Shown piece by piece: positions 45,531-58,303 of a stretch of DNA of 64,000 nt. The stretch comes from Kalmusia sp. IMI 367209 (Eukaryota > Ascomycota > Dothideomycetes > Pleosporales > Didymosphaeriaceae). The translations under genes were made by a program, and so were the position numbers. Position 1 is the stretch's first letter; each line of letters begins with the position of its first letter. The DNA is taken from assembly GCA_027946365.1 (NCBI GenBank), contig JAPEUQ010000001.1, forward strand, positions 1,178,001 through 1,242,000. Direction: 5' to 3'. The notes under the pieces are model-generated. The model saw only the letters and a program-made list of their open reading frames with translations. It was not told where the DNA came from and did not search any database.

Positions 45531-45731
45531 ACGTTTGTGGAGGATGATGGGACTGTTGGAGTCAAGTTGTGCATTGCCGCCGAGATGGATTTTCTTGTTG
45601 ATGGCCCTTCGGATGCCAGCGGTCTTTCTGTGAGGGATGCGGTGCTGACACCGCATCGCTGGAATTTCGTTTCTGGATTTTTGGTGGTGCGGGCATCACC
45701 TTTACGTTCGTTTGAAACATACACACTATAG

Positions 45732-46425
45732 CCTAGTCATTGTCACACTCTTTTGGCTATTACGTTTCCTTCTTCTGTTTTACCTATTCTCTGATCTTGT
45801 CGTGCATGCCGATCATTCAACAGGCCAGGTCAGACCGGCGCTAAAGATATACTGACTTAATGGACTGTCTTAGCAATATATGGCTAGGAGATGACGACCT
45901 ACACTTAGACAGACAGAAAGTATTTGACGGGTAGACCTGAACGCTTTATGCAACAATCGCTAGAGATGCTATATCCTCCACAAGCAATAAAAAATGAACT
46001 TAGATGAGTCGTCTGTTTACATGGTGTCTACTATCACTAGCGGTAGATCTAGGCTGCTCTGTGTAAGATTTATCATGGTCATCAAGATCTTCTAACTTGA
46101 TTTACCAAACAGGTGTGATTGGTTTAGTGAAGATAGTTAATGTGATGTTGAGCAGTTTGCTACTTCAGTTGTAAAGTATCATGATCTTCCATAGTCCTTC
46201 TACAAGGATCTTCAATCCCAGAGTGGTGGATCGAAATAGTGTGGGCATAGTCAGGCAATACATAAAGACCAAACATAATGATGTACAATATGACAGTCTA
46301 TAGATACAAGGTATATAAGCCGAGTCTGCTACGCTTGCTTGAAGGTGCGCTTCCGCAGGCGGCTATATCTACATCCAGATTCATGAAAGTCCCACAAGTT
46401 AAATTGTCATCAGAAAGCAACACAA
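45732..46425. other. AT-rich intergenic region
   Basis: About 690 bases of AT-rich sequence with no ORF of note. It lies between the ends of two convergent genes. Several ATCATGATCTTC/ATCAAGATCTTC near-copies occur at 46060-46200. Confidence 0.35.
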
Positions 46426-47804
46426 CTATATCCTCTTAAACCACCTAGCCAGCTCATTGAAACGAAGAATCTGACGCCATAGGCCACTTTGTTGCCATGA
46501 GAGCGGTTCTGTATGCCAGATGATCTCGACATGTGGGGTGGGCGGCGAATAACGCTCCTTCCAAAGTTCTTGATCCTCTTTAGACATCGCCTTGACGTCT
46601 TCGTCATTGGAAACATCGTTCCAATAAAACCAGCCATCTCTAAGCCATTCTTCTTTGTCTTCAAGCGAGAAGTTCCAGTACCGTCTAAGCCCATTAAAGT
46701 GGCGAGCGAAGATGTCGAAGGGCGACCATGAGTACCTATGATGCTTAGTGTTTGCAAATAAAGTCAACAGGGATACTCACTCGAGGTCTGCAGAGCTCCA
46801 AAACTTGTGCTGAGGCGGCGGAAGATGGCCAAGATAAAACATTTTGTCGCTCCAGGCATCCCGGATGGTGCATGGTGGACAGATCTTTATCTCCGGTGGG
46901 TACTCTGGGCAGTCGCGAGGTGCGAAATCTACTATAGGTGGCATGGTTTGCGGTGGAAATGTCCTGCATCGTGCTTGATATGGAACACGGGCTACCTGGT
47001 CATCTTCGTCTATAGATATAACAGCCATGATGAAGATCCGCACAGCTTCTAGGAGGTTGCAGATGCAATCAGACGAGATGTACGTCAGCAGCGGCTTCAA
47101 GCTCGTAACTCCAACTTACCTTATATTTTTGCATCCAAATCGCCTTTCTGGCGATTCTTCGAGAGAGTTTTGATCTTTCAATAGGAAGGTTGTACACCTG
47201 CGTAATTCGCTTCGAACCATTCTTTGCGTTAACGTAACCGACCACACGTGTGAAGCTCGGACCTGCTACGGCAAGAAGTCGGCCTTCCTCGTAGAGTTCC
47301 CGGATGGATGCTAGCTCTGTAGCTGCCCTCTCTACTGAGACATTCATGTACCGTGCGGCCTCAGCGGCCTTATCCGGATGCCAGCATCGCATCTGGCGTT
47401 TATACTGGCGTTCGTAAAAAGGGACAGGATATTGGGTGAATCCGTGCCGCTCAGGCAAGCCGAACATCTTAGTATAATCCGGAAAATGGAAGAATGTCGG
47501 TTCACAATGTGGAGGAAAGAAATCTGCTTGTCAGCCGTGTCAAAGAAAAAGTGAGAACAGAGACTTACCGCGGTACCAAAGGGGAAGCAGCATTCATGTA
47601 ATCGTATATATTCCGAATGAAGGGAAATGCAAACCAGAATACAAGAACACATGAAATAAGACGGAATCGCAAACGAGTAGGAGTAGAAGGGGGCCGATAC
47701 GAGGCACCGCGGGTGGATGTAGGTGCGGAGAGTGTAGGGGTGGAGGAGCGTCGGCGTGAGGTACGGTAATGCGGTTCAGCGTGGCGTGGATGCATGTCTT
47801 CCAT
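46426..47804 (-). CDS. Hypothetical single-pass membrane protein, multi-exon model uncertain
   Basis: Exon 1 (47804..47569) starts with MEDMHPRHAEPHYRTSRRRSS. It has a Ser/Thr/Pro/Arg-rich N-terminus and then one membrane helix (RLISCVLVFWFAFPFI). Later coding-like blocks follow on the same strand: about 47520-47130 (MFGLPERHGFTQYPVPFYERQ), about 47060-46787 (VISIDEDDQVARVPYQ) and 46735..46426. The last join, DLE|YSWSPFD, is a good GTGAGT...ATAG intron in phase. I could not join the first three blocks in phase with good splice sites, so they may be two genes or contain a small indel. No known domain. The N-terminal layout recalls the membrane protein at 44338. Confidence 0.42.
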
Positions 47805-47824
47805 ATTGGGGCCGAGGATTGGTT

Positions 47825-47826
<2 letters not shown>

Positions 47827-47868
<42 letters not shown>

Positions 47869-47888
47869 TGTGTGTGTGTGTGTGTGTT
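47827..47888 (+). repeat. (GA)n(GT)n microsatellite
   Basis: About 20 GA units followed by 11 GT units on the plus strand, ending in TGTGTTGATG. It lies 23-84 bases upstream of the start codon at 47804, in the 5' leader of the minus-strand gene. Confidence 0.95.
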
Positions 47889-48335
47889 GATGCGAGCTAT
47901 GGCGCGTATATACATCTTTGTCTCAAATAAAGAAAAAATAGGGGTGCCAAGACTTGCGTCCGTGAGCTTTTGATATGGCGTCTTTGCCTTGTTTGAGAAG
48001 GTCTCGGAATGTCGGCGAACAAAAAACAAATAAAACGCACGAAGCCGATTCGAGATTGGTGATTCACCATGAACGCCACCCGCATTTTTGGCATTACTAA
48101 ACGCAAGCTTAGTCGCCTGTATTGAGATTGAAGTAAATACTCAATTCCAGAACAAGGGTTGATTCCGTCAATTGACACATCCCCATCGTATCTTCCGTTC
48201 TACGATAGACAACTTGTTTCCTTAATCAACCCCAAACCCTCATCAGTGGTCGCCGCCCCCCAAACAACACTAAACTCGGTCGCTCCTCATTTAAATATAT
48301 CCACTTTTCTCTCACACCTGATTACGTTTGTTTCC

Positions 48336-48524
48336 TTATCCCACTAAACGTAACAACTCCCTTCCATATACCGTAATGAATTTAAATGCAATTAGCAGAC
48401 TATAGACCAAGACAACAGCTACGATTGCTTTCCTATGGCCTTCTATTCTGTGCATGAACAACTCCCAACGTGTCGGGCGACGGAAACGGCCTCGGCGGTC
48501 ACGTGGGGGCCAGGAGGGAGGCAT
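48336..48524 (-). CDS. Possible small membrane protein
   Basis: A 62-codon ATG-initiated frame. It has a basic, Arg/Pro-rich N-terminus (MPPSWPPRDRRGRFRRPTRW) and one hydrophobic helix (IVAVVLVYSLLIAFKFITV, about residues 34-52). The arrangement repeats that of the two larger membrane proteins nearby, so it may be a short relative or the 5' exon of a larger gene. No homolog is recognised and it could be chance. Confidence 0.28.
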   Translation of the reverse strand: MPPSWPPRDRRGRFRRPTRWELFMHRIEGHRKAIVAVVLVYSLLIAFKFITVYGRELLRLVG

Positions 48525-49364
48525 TGCTCAACGTAACGAGGTTGGTTGAAGAATGATCAGTATGCGATGAGGTTGTTATGAATTATGAAGGCATAAGCAG
48601 GTGTTTGTAGTCTTTATCAAGTGCTGTTGAACAGCTGGTCCAATTGACACGAGTTATATCTTTTTGGTTCCAGACGCGAGGAGAATTAGAAAAGTTGATA
48701 GATTTTTCGCTACGAATACAAAAAGCCATACATATGCCTAACTAGTTCAAGACAAACATGCTTGCAACTCAGCAAACATGATGGTAGGAAAAATTGTTAG
48801 CATAGAAAATCTATAATATTATCAGTACAAGTATGTTTTATCTTACTTTCTACCTTACACCTCCTAGCGACTAAGTGAGTGTACAGAATCTTTAGTAAAT
48901 ATATCGGCTCCGAACAAAGTTCTTATCTTACAGATCGCATACGTTCTTTCGATCCATGCACACAAAGTAATCTCACCCGGCTTGCTACCAGGAAGCACTC
49001 CTCACTACACAAACAAGGCAACGGCAGAAAATTTGACAATTCTGCGCCAATATCCGTTGGCGTACTCTACACAAGCAAAGACAAGATCCACGGAGCGAAT
49101 GTCAAGTCTCAAGTGACACGCAACCAAGAGCTCCGGAGCCGATAGCTGAAGCTCGAGAAAACTAAAAAATGTACTTTTAATCTTTGTTTATCCTACGATG
49201 CCCTTTGTCTGCGAAAAGTACCCAGCGCCAAAAAGATTAGAAATCTAAATGCCATCCTCTCCAAATGTAGTGCCCACCAATTATTAGGGAGAAAGAGAAA
49301 AGAAAGCACAAGATATTACTATGATAAACATGACGATGACCCTACAGTATCAGTAACACTAGAA
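48525..49364. other. Intergenic region, no gene seen
   Basis: AT-rich, with one 88-codon plus-strand frame of no recognisable character. Confidence 0.35.
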
Positions 49365-50384
49365 CTACCTCAGAAAATCGTCAATGCCATCAGATGCTTC
49401 AGTAACCGGCTCATAAACCTCTACAGAAGCGTAGGGGCTCCTGATAGGGCTCTGTGACTCATGTCCAGGCTCATTGCTCGTCCGCCTCAGAAGGAAACTT
49501 GTGGCTATGCCTCCGACTGGGAGACTGGTTCTGGATCTGTGTACAGCTACAGCCGCTACGCGAGGTAGCGTCGTCGCCGAGGTCGGCCACCCTGGCGAAC
49601 AACCCGGCAAGTACATTGCACTTGGTCATGATGGCGTTCTCAGAATTTTCTTGGCGCTCCAGCAAGACTATGAGGCCTTGGAAGGTAATGGCTTGGGATG
49701 AACCTGGTCTATGCGCATAGTGGTGGCCCTTCAAGAAGTGTATCTACTATTTCGGAATTTGCGTTTAACGGAGCAGCTCGCGCATAGACCTCACGACTTC
49801 GGCTCCGACGACAAGCTACGTGTTTATCCACTCGGCGCGGCTGAGCGTGTGCTCAAACTCAGAGACGCTCGGGTCGGGGCAGTTGGGTGCGTGCAGGCGC
49901 GGTGTTGTCGCCACGTCGTTGCGTGCAAGATGATTCATTCGGGTCACTGCGGAAGGCATTGTAGGACCCCATGAAATGTATGTCGCAATGTCGTGGGCGT
50001 GTAGGACGCGTTCGTTCGACAGAAATGCTCTATGTATTCCAGGGCTTCGGGCATCGGTGCTTCAAGCTCGTCATACAGAAAGGTGTCCTCCACGGGTTGG
50101 TCATATCTGTTGAAACCTACGCGAGATCCGCGCCCGGGACGCATCTGCATAATAGGCGCTTTCCGTGGTAGATGGGCAGCGGTAGCAAGAGCAAGATTGC
50201 CAGCGGTGCCAATGGGTAGGCTCTCTTCGCGTACCAGATCTGGCCCGGCGTGGAAGGCGAACTCGTGGGTGTGGCAACGATCCTGAACGATCTTATTGTC
50301 GGCGGAAGAACAGTCCTCGCTGTATTGTGGACCTCTGCCATCTTGAGTGGTGGACTGGCATCGCGTGTAGCTAATAACAACCAT
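49365..50384 (-). pseudogene. Fragmentary hypothetical gene
   Basis: The frame 50384..49944 begins with an ATG and has coding-like sequence (RVGFNRYDQPVEDTFLYDELEAP, ALEYIEHFC). Further blocks follow in other frames: FEHTLSRAEWINT near 49840, then GLIVLLERQENSENAIMTKCNVLAG near 49640, and a plausible C-terminus, YEPVTEASDGIDDFLR, ending at 49365. No set of introns that I tried joins them cleanly. It may be a decayed gene or one with introns I could not resolve. No domain is recognised. Confidence 0.25.
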
Positions 50385-50479
50385 TGATCATTCTTGCGGG
50401 CGTTAGTGCCATTATTGGCGAACGAGGGTGTAAATCGAAAAGATGTGTAACGAGTAGTGACATGATTGTAAATGTACAC

Positions 50480-52589
50480 GTGCAGCGCGGAGTGAGAGCC
50501 ATGGTAACGGTACTATATCGAAGCGTAGAGCTACAATGTGGAATATAAGCCATTTCTATTGTCGAAAGATTTACTTGAAAAATTACTTACTTGAACGGAG
50601 TCGTGCTAAGGTAATGTTCTTATTTCTGGGAATTGGCAACTAGGAGAGTAGGACAGTCACTGTGAGCTTGGGAGGGTTTTGGAGACAGAAACGCAGTAAT
50701 TAAAGTAAATAAGGCACAGAGTCTGGGTGGTTGATTTTCAGTGTTAAAATCGAGATAATCTGAGTAGAGATTCGCGAGGTGAGGAGCTTCAAAGACCTAT
50801 ACGAGCCAACTCACCAGTCTACATGCGTTGCCACAGTTTCTTCTTACATCGATCACACTTCCGCAGGTAGAATGATGCACCTCGGAATTTTGCAGAGACC
50901 AGATAGTCTGCAGAAGCCCGACGTATTGACTGCGAGGTCGTTTTACCACAGCGTATAGGAAATACTCGTCTTTGGACCCAACAAGCTAGAATGCATAGTT
51001 GCGTGGATCCCTACATATTCCTGCCGTCTAATATAAGTTCAAAATCTTAATATATGACACAATACTAAAATAACCATGCGAATTTCAGGCCGCTGTCTCT
51101 CAATGTCTTTAATTGGTAGTAGTGCTAGCTGTTTGATAGATATCCTGGATGATCGACAAATTGTGGATATATAGAGATACACTCGAGTAGGGGACCACAC
51201 ATAATTATGTCGGTGAGGGCACAGCGTTATTGGGCATGTGGCTTCCCGTTCTGTGGCCTGATTGAAACCGTGTTTGGTATGTGTCACGCTTCGGAAAGCG
51301 AAACCTTATTGGCATGGGTTGTTGATTGCCGTGACGTAATTCCTTGGAACCTGGGATGACACTTCCATTAGATTCTAGCCGGGATCAATCGTATTCCAAG
51401 TGGTAAAGGATATACCCAAACTACACTATTAAACAGTAATAGTAGTGCAACCTGTACGATCTATGGCTCAGATCAGCGACGACCCACATTGCCTTGTCGC
51501 GGGCCTCCTTTAAACTCAACTGTAATTAGGAAGTAGCCACAGATGAACCTAGCCCTTGGCTTAACAGGCACAACCATTCAGAACGTAACTCTCCGAAGTC
51601 GCGGTGATACGAAGCGTTAGTCTGGAAAAGTACGGAGTAAATGGTACGTGAGGATCTAATTGCATCGGCATCGCCATAAGTCTAGATTCTTCCGTAGAGT
51701 AGCGGTGAGAGTATGCGATGGACGGCAGTTTCTTGATGACGCTCATATAATCGTTCCCGCGGAAGAGATGGGAGTTGCGTCACTTGATCAAACAGCAATG
51801 AAAGCGCAAAAGCGGAAGGCACGTCGAAGACGTTTGGCTGCGTTTTTTACGTTAGCATTTGTTGATGGCCCGGTGGTGGCACTTCTCGTCATTGCCTGCG
51901 TTTGCTTTGTATGCCTCGTATGTCCGCCTTCGCTCGCTGTTGCCTGCTTTTGCATGTCAAGGTGGCTAAACGCTAATTTGATCTTCTCGTCCCAAGATAC
52001 AGATACTATTGAGACTGAAGCCACATGCAGTGAAAGCAGAGTAATGTATGCGATGCAGTTTGATTTGGTTCGGGATCGGAACAGCTAATTTTAGCCTTCC
52101 GTTTTTGATTAATCAAACCGGTTCATGTGTCTGCAAAGGTTGAACTATTGCTGGGCTATCTGTACAAGCTTGCACTCACGACTTCTGGTGTCAAGAGCAC
52201 TTTTCTTTTAGTGGGTGGTTTTGACTCAAAAGGTATATGAAAATACGTTATAACACGCCTTCTTGAGTCACAAAGTAGGAGAAAAACCACTGCTTTTCTA
52301 TCGTTTCTATTCCTTTCAGCTACCTACACCTTTCACTGCAGATCTAGTAAAACGGTACGTTACAAAGAGAAAATTCAACAAAATATATCTCCACACCCCC
52401 ACCCCCCCTAGTCTACTAGGAAAGGACTGTGAAGCATTGTGTTTGTGCAATGCAGCACGTGTATGGCGCTTTCATGTAATGGCTCTCAAATCCACATGAT
52501 TCGACTGCTGCCAAATATCGCACACCCTGAAATCCGTTGATCCCCCTAGCCTGTCCTAACATGCCCTGGCCTAATATGAACGAAGTCAA
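50480..52589. other. Gene-poor region, no supported gene
   Basis: About 2.1 kb with only short frames, such as 142 codons at 51660..52088, which includes a hydrophobic stretch but no known family. No repeats of note. Confidence 0.35.
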
Positions 52590-53891
52590 TCAACAGGGGT
52601 ATTCATCTCCATGGATCCCATCTCTGAGCACTTCTTGTTCCAGCCAACTACGGTATCCGTTGTCGCTAACACCCCAGCTCACGGTATCAGCTAGGTTGGC
52701 GATAAGCACGAGCAGCGAGTACGAGTCTTTTGTGGAGCCAAGAACGAGCTGTAACCATGTCAGTATGTTCTTCGCGTCCGATATAGTTCGCTTACTGCAC
52801 AATCGTCAGCGCCTCACGCTTCCATAAGCCATTGTACCAAACCTACCGGGCCCAAAATTCCAAATCTGTACATCCTGCATGCTGCTCTGTAATGTCGTAC
52901 CGACCGCCTGGGGTTGTCTCGCGTCCCTGTCTTCACTCCGTAACTGCCCGATATGGCACCACAACAACCAAGTATCAGCGCGGACTTCGATACTCAGATG
53001 CGGGACCTTGAGTAGACTACCTGGTCGGCGATATCGCTTCTGGAATTCTGCCAACGCCCAGTCGAACATGCGTACGTGCTCGTTTTCGAGCCTTTTGTCC
53101 TTCGTATCGTGCACGCAGACAGACAGAAAATTCGAGATCGAAGGAATGTAACCATCGAAGGACTGGCTCTCTGGATATCCCTGGCGGGTAGGGACGCGAT
53201 GCAAGTGTTTGATGCCGAGCGCATAGTCGGTGAAGGGCATGTCTCTGAACCAAGGGAAGGCCTCCTTAGGCTCAACGGGGCGCTGTGTCCTGTTCAAACA
53301 ACGTTATTAGACTTGTTATGTATTATAAAAATAGTTAAGGAAGTATGTAATTACATGTCAATAACGCGCAAGATCTCCCTTGGCTGGTCGCTCCCTTCAG
53401 GCGGCGCACATGCCTGCTTGAAGTCAAGCATATGAGAAAGTATTTTCAAGACGACAACATGCGAGAACAGAAGCTTGGATGGGTTGTCAAGCCGACGGCG
53501 TTCTTCAAGGAATTCGTCCAGCTTGCTCTCAAATGGCAGTCTACCGTGACGGAGCTCAGGCGTCTTAGGAGCGAGATCCCCGTAGCTGACGCGCGCCTAC
53601 ATTTTCGATTAGCAAGGAGAAGAGCGATGCTAACTGAACACCTACATCGCAGATTCGCCACATTGCAACTAGGCGGGGTGGTAGCTTCAGTGAATCAGGC
53701 AATCCGTGGTACGTGCGTAGCTGAGGCCATTGTCGATCCCATAATGCGCGAGGATCGTGGACGCGTTGGATATTGCTATCATTATCTACGTCTTGCCTAC
53801 TCTCCTCATTCGATTTCTTGACAAATGCGAGCTTGCTACGCAGCAGCAGCGAGGGCGCGAGGGTCCAGACGTAGTACTGCTCAACAGACAT
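52590..53891 (-). CDS. Fungal PD-(D/E)XK nuclease-like domain protein (tentative)
   Basis: Minus-strand exons are 53891..53646, 53596..53355, 53289..52818 and 52748..52590 (372 aa), with in-phase introns of 49, 65 and 69 nt: RICD|ARVSYG, RVIDM|TQRP and AYGS|LVLGST. The exon 53596..53355 has no internal start and is only visible through the splicing. The tail (LVLGSTKDSYSLLVLI, then WLEQEVL) and the middle block LLKVPHLSIEVRAD resemble the C-terminal core of fungal PD-(D/E)XK nuclease-like proteins, including a possible IEVK-like strand ending in VRA. The catalytic residues are not certain, and the Lys of the motif seems replaced. Such proteins are abundant in accessory regions of Pezizomycotina genomes and their role is unknown. 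Confidence 0.5.
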
Positions 53892-56386
53892 GGCGAAAGC
53901 TCAGGGTTTGAGCGAAGGTGGGTAGAGATCAAGAAAGAATGGAAGAGAAGTGTTTAAAAAGAACCAGAATGGTCGAAAGCCTATAGGTTTGTGAAGGATT
54001 CAGGCGGGAGTGGGAAAGTTCAAGCAGGGTCCAGCGTGACGGACCGAGACAGGGGTGAAGGTCGGCCCGCTATTGAATTGCTCGCCACACCGATGATTCC
54101 GAGCCGAAGGAGAAGCCGTATGGTGGCGGCTGCGGAGTCAAAGAATGATAGGCTGAGACTACTGCGTGGACGGGAAGTAGACAGTCGCACAATGCGCATG
54201 CCAGGGGTGTAGCGTTGAGGTGCACGGCAGAGAGCGGCTTGGGGCAGCTGCAGAGTGTACGACACAAATGGTTTGATCAACGCCGATACATTCTACAGAA
54301 GCAGTGGCTCCACTTTGACTGCCCACTTCCGGAAAACCAAATAAAGAAAAACCTTTTTTTCCTCAAGCAGAGTATTATTGGTGTGGGAGGTAAAACGCTT
54401 ACTCACCTGCAAGTACCTTGCACTTTTGAAGCAGTGCGTTGCCAACAAATATGGATAAGAGAAAACGTTGAGCTACTGCTATCCCAGTGAATCAGAACAA
54501 ATTCACACACCTTCTATAAACATGTATTATCCATGGAGGCACTTTAAGGGCACATGTTACGACACTCAGCTCTGCGCGCAGCAACCCGTTCCCCTTTGCC
54601 TCCATGCCAGCCATACAGACTAGACAAAGCCGAATACACCGTGATAGAGGTGGGTAAGCTAACTCCGGTCTTCATGGGACAATATCCTCACTCGTTATCA
54701 CATTCAGCAGGGAGGTCGAGGACGGAGCGGTGCAGCTCGTGCAATTGGTCGTGAAGCGCGGCTGTAACGAAGGTACCTCGGAGGCTCTTTGCGCACTCAG
54801 CCAGACTCACAAGCAATGTAGCCACAGGGCTATGTCGTCCAATTCACAACATAATATGCGAACCATACAAGTCGCGTACTCTATGCGATTCATTACGCTG
54901 CTAAAATCATAAGATGTCATGACGTCTGTCCATCACTGTATCTTTGGCACGTGTATATGAGTTGGGTATACGCCCTGTCTCTGTCGACGTTTCTTATAAA
55001 TGAAGAAAGCATGCATCGTAACCTTTGCCATCTATTTATACACTATGGATCCGACTGGATGAGTAATAACTTGATCTATACTCAAAAGCCCTCCGTCCCG
55101 TTTGGAAAGCCACAGCCTTCCGATATGTTCTCCTCTATAACCTCAGTTCCCGAGTCGCAGCATATGGAAGGAACAGCAGAGCGCCTTTGCCGAGGAGGGA
55201 GGGGACGACTGACTTCTATAAGATCGCACGAATGAGCGAGCATTCTGTACCCTAACATAGAATTGGCCAGCGATTGGGCGAGATATAATAAGGCTGGGTG
55301 GCCAACGACGGGATGGCAGTGTGAGCATCGAGTAGTCATGTCACAGAGACATGGTGAAAAGTTATCTTTCAGAGAATTAGAGGGTAGATGGGGGGCTGCC
55401 GTTATCACCGACTTTAGGACAGGGGTAGATAAACAGGTGAGCTGCGTGTCGTTCCCAACCTGATAGTAGGTTCAGCATTTGGCAGCCCAGGACAGAAGCA
55501 GCTACTCGACGACGTGATTTGTCGTTCATGATTACTGTTGAAGTAGCACAAAAAAGTGTGAAGACAGGTCGACTGCAGCAGGGGCATCGCCTAGCGGGAG
55601 GCTCGAGAAGGCTCGCATTAGTGAACAGCTAGTGGGCTCCAGGTGTGCCACACAGAGCGGCCGCATCTCACCGGCCAGCTTTACTATTGCTGGAAACCCA
55701 CGCAAGCTACCTCCTCCACATCTATAGTTCGTATATGCAAGGATTAGCCACAGAGCTGTCGGCGCGTAGGCGGATGTTAGGTCAGCTTAGGCACGGCTAC
55801 CGGCTGCGACTGGCACCGAGCCGGGCGCTAACCCTAATTTTCGCAAGGGCCGCTCGGTGGGCGACGCGCGACTGCCTCCGTACCCTATTTCTCCTAATGT
55901 CTTCAATTTGCTTGACTTGGTAGCAGGCTTAGCTTGGGCAATCTTCCTTATCGCTAACCCTTCCTTCCAGAGTGTAATCCGTCAGGTAGGTAGGGTCCCC
56001 GAATAATTCAGTTGTGCTTGTGCCTCCGAAGATACGACTCGGAAAGCTTTACTTTTCACAAACTTTACTTCAAAGATTCCCCTTCGCGCATCGTTTCTTG
56101 GTAAACCTATGTTGATAAAGATACACACCAATGCCAGGTCTTTTCCAAGTAGATCTCACCGGAGAGAATCCCAATAGAGCATATCCGGCTTGGCAAGTAC
56201 TACTGTTTTTCTCAAATAAGGCATGTCATTCCCGTATCTAGAAGGTGGACTAGGAGCCGTTTGATGGCGCAATATTATGCGACAAGATTAGGGATGTGTT
56301 TCGAATAGAAACACAAGAATTGTCGCATCTTAAAATGGGTGGATGGTTCGCTCATTCGGGAGCGACCAACCACACCATCCCACAAC
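53892..56386. other. Gene-poor region
   Basis: About 2.5 kb without a supported gene. Bases 55570-55930 are clearly more GC-rich than their surroundings and lack a coding frame; they may be a decayed mobile element or an old duplication. The rest is AT-rich and has only short frames. Confidence 0.35.
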
Positions 56387-57795
<1,409 letters not shown>

Positions 57796-58303
57796 GTACT
57801 CTACCATGTCAATACTTTGTAGCGCTTTCTTGCGTCATTCCTCATGGATATGGCATGTACTCATTCAATTTTTTTTTCCTACTATACACCTATTGTAATA
57901 CAGTCTCACTCGTAAATGAGACGTTTAAGGCGTTGACAGAAGCTTTCCAAACAAGAAATCTAAATTACCCGGACAAGGAGTTACTACAGTACTCTGATGC
58001 TGTTGACAAATGATACGTCGTCGTTGCCGATTATCGACGGTCGCACTTAGCGCCCGAGACCCCGCATCTGAGTGAAAGTGACTCACCCCTACCTTGATCT
58101 CAAGAATGGCCATCGAAGCCGCACGAGCGACCAGATAAAATGAGCTGAGCGTTTTTCCTGACTTTGATAAGTATTTTCGGGATTCAACATTGATCAAGGA
58201 ACGCAGCCAGCCAGACCTTGAAAACCGTGCCGCGGGACGCACCCCCACAAGGACGGCTTCACTAACAACGCCACAAGCGGATCGCTTGGAACCTAAACCG
58301 CAA
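57796..58303. other. Intergenic region, no gene seen
   Basis: 508 bases. An open frame reaches upstream of the MFS start to 58190 but begins at TTG, so it is treated as 5' leader. A T-run near 57870-57878 may belong to the 3' end of the protease gene. Confidence 0.45.

Noticed and set aside
58190..58303. Longer MFS N-terminus
   Set aside because: It begins at TTG; the first ATG in frame is 58304 and gives a normal N-terminus.
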